From positions 664,255 to 728,254 of the forward strand of contig CAUJNA010001746.1 of assembly GCA_963377175.1 (NCBI GenBank): a stretch of 64,000 nt of DNA, read 5' to 3'. The notes beneath the pieces are model-generated. The model did no database searches and was not told the DNA's origin. It was given only the letters and a program-made list of their open reading frames with translations. Every line of letters starts with the position of its first letter. Position 1 is the first letter of the stretch. Below, one piece after another: positions 63,201 to 64,000 of the stretch. Source of the stretch: Effrenium voratum (lineage: Eukaryota > Sar > Dinophyceae > Suessiales > Symbiodiniaceae). Both the position numbers and the translations under genes were made by a program.

Positions 63201-63941
63201 CTTAGGTCGTTCACGGTCAGCTTTTCCCGGTACCCAGTGCTGCATGAAACCTGTCCCTGTCTTGTCGGACCCATAAAACTGGGAGGTGTCCTCCAATTTG
63301 AGCCCATTAAAGACTATGTCGGCTGGAGAAGTTTCTATGTTGATCATTTCATTGCAGGCGTCCTCTTTCTCAATGGGCGCTTGGCCATACTAGAATAGTT
63401 GGGCATCCGCTGCCAGGGAACTTGACTTGTCGTTGTTTCGCTGCATTGGCCGCACCAAAACTGTCGCAAGTGTTCCTTCCTGGTTGTTTAGTGGAGGCCT
63501 ATCAGCTTGTTTCGTAAGATTCCTAGAAATCATCCTGCCAAAAAGTCGGGCAATTGGGAGGCTGCAGCAAATAGACGCCTTCAATGGGAGCCTGTCAATT
63601 TAGGCATGTTGACTTCTGATCCGTCCGGGCCATATGACCCTCTTATTCCTCTTGCTGGACTTTACTTTTTGGGAAGACCGTTTAATTTTGATGACAAGCA
63701 TGCAGTTTGGACGATTTTGCCCAACCAGTCAAATGAATCAGTTCCCAACTAAAAGGGTTACCTCTCCAGATTTGGAATCGAGGTTGACATGAGTGTGCCT
63801 GGGTTTCGTGGTACATCATGTCCTTGCACAGCTTTTGTTCAGCTGGTAGAACTTTTCAGAGATGACCAGATGAGAAGTAGATGGCATGTGGTGACTTTAC
63901 ACGACTCAGAGCAAACTGAGATTTATGTAAGGATACTGTAA
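63109..63941 (+). pseudogene. Long single-frame coding segment broken by four stops
   Basis: One frame stays protein-like for about 830 bases: VLQFEPIKDYVGWRSFYVDH, TAG at 63396; a short patch to TGA near 63424; then TAG at 63489; WRPISLFRKIPRNHPAKKSG, PVNLGMLTSDPSGPYDPLIP, LAGLYFLGRPFNFDDKHAVW, TAA at 63750; GYLSRFGIEVDMSVPGFRGT, AFVQLVELFRDDQMRSRWHV, LHDSEQTEIYVRIL, TAA at about 63939. Codons end mostly in A or T after 63490, unlike the upstream exons. A decayed gene or a fragment of a mobile or transferred gene fits. No family recognised. Confidence 0.4.
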
Positions 63942-64000
63942 GGATGTAAAATAGCTTAGAGCAGACACAATTCTCCAATCTACATGTCGCGCTTGCGACG

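Noticed and set aside
1..64000. CRISPR arrays, rRNA genes, bacterial operons, replication origins
   Set aside because: No regularly spaced direct repeats with unique spacers, no rRNA-like conserved blocks, no Shine-Dalgarno-led gene series were seen.

Overview
The window looks like nuclear DNA of a large, repeat-rich, gene-poor eukaryotic genome. I infer a dinoflagellate, perhaps of the Symbiodiniaceae/Suessiales type. The grounds are: no compact genes on either strand; only short, GC-richer islands that translate into exon-like peptides 0.4-2.5 kb apart; several islands ending in AG followed by GC, as with the GC-AG introns common in dinoflagellates, besides GT donors; degenerate CCCTAAA/TTTAGGG blocks; and two families of roughly 100-135 bp elements with inverted ends. 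I see no bacterial operons, rRNA genes, intact tRNA gene or CRISPR array. No protein could be named with certainty, and the only domain signature I recognise is a protein-kinase activation-loop/APE motif at about 33.2 kb.

Layout. 0-0.9 kb: plus-strand exon-like islands of a gene cut by the left edge. 1.88-2.25 kb: a large imperfect palindrome with a 73-nt tRNA-like sequence in its spacer. 7.5-8.4 kb: GGTT/CCAA tracts, an 85-bp duplication and telomere-like sequence. 8.37-8.78 kb: one copy of a long dispersed repeat whose second, inverted copy is at 34.94-35.29 kb. 11.6-12.0 kb: a 360-bp polypurine tract. 13.7-18 kb: islands that mostly read best on the minus strand. 24.8-25.4 kb: a GC-rich island with an ATG exon and GTAAGG donor. 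26.6-27.3 kb: a CAGA array with higher-order structure. 33.2 kb: the kinase exon.

From about 48.7 kb to the right edge nearly every convincing island reads on the plus strand. Short exon-like blocks rich in K, E, R and Q lie at 53.64, 55.04, 56.21, 57.20, 59.44 and 60.89 kb, with larger ones at 48.73, 59.68, 62.12, 62.55 and 63.1-63.9 kb. They fit one long intron-rich gene for a charged, helical protein, or a cluster of genes pointing the same way. The last segment (63.1-63.94 kb) keeps one frame through four stop codons and may be a decaying gene.

The rest is AT/GT-balanced spacer filled with microsatellites and interspersed short elements. Most exon calls are inferences from open frame, codon third-position GC (counted by eye) and splice-like borders. 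Many islands are open in several frames, and this is stated for each.
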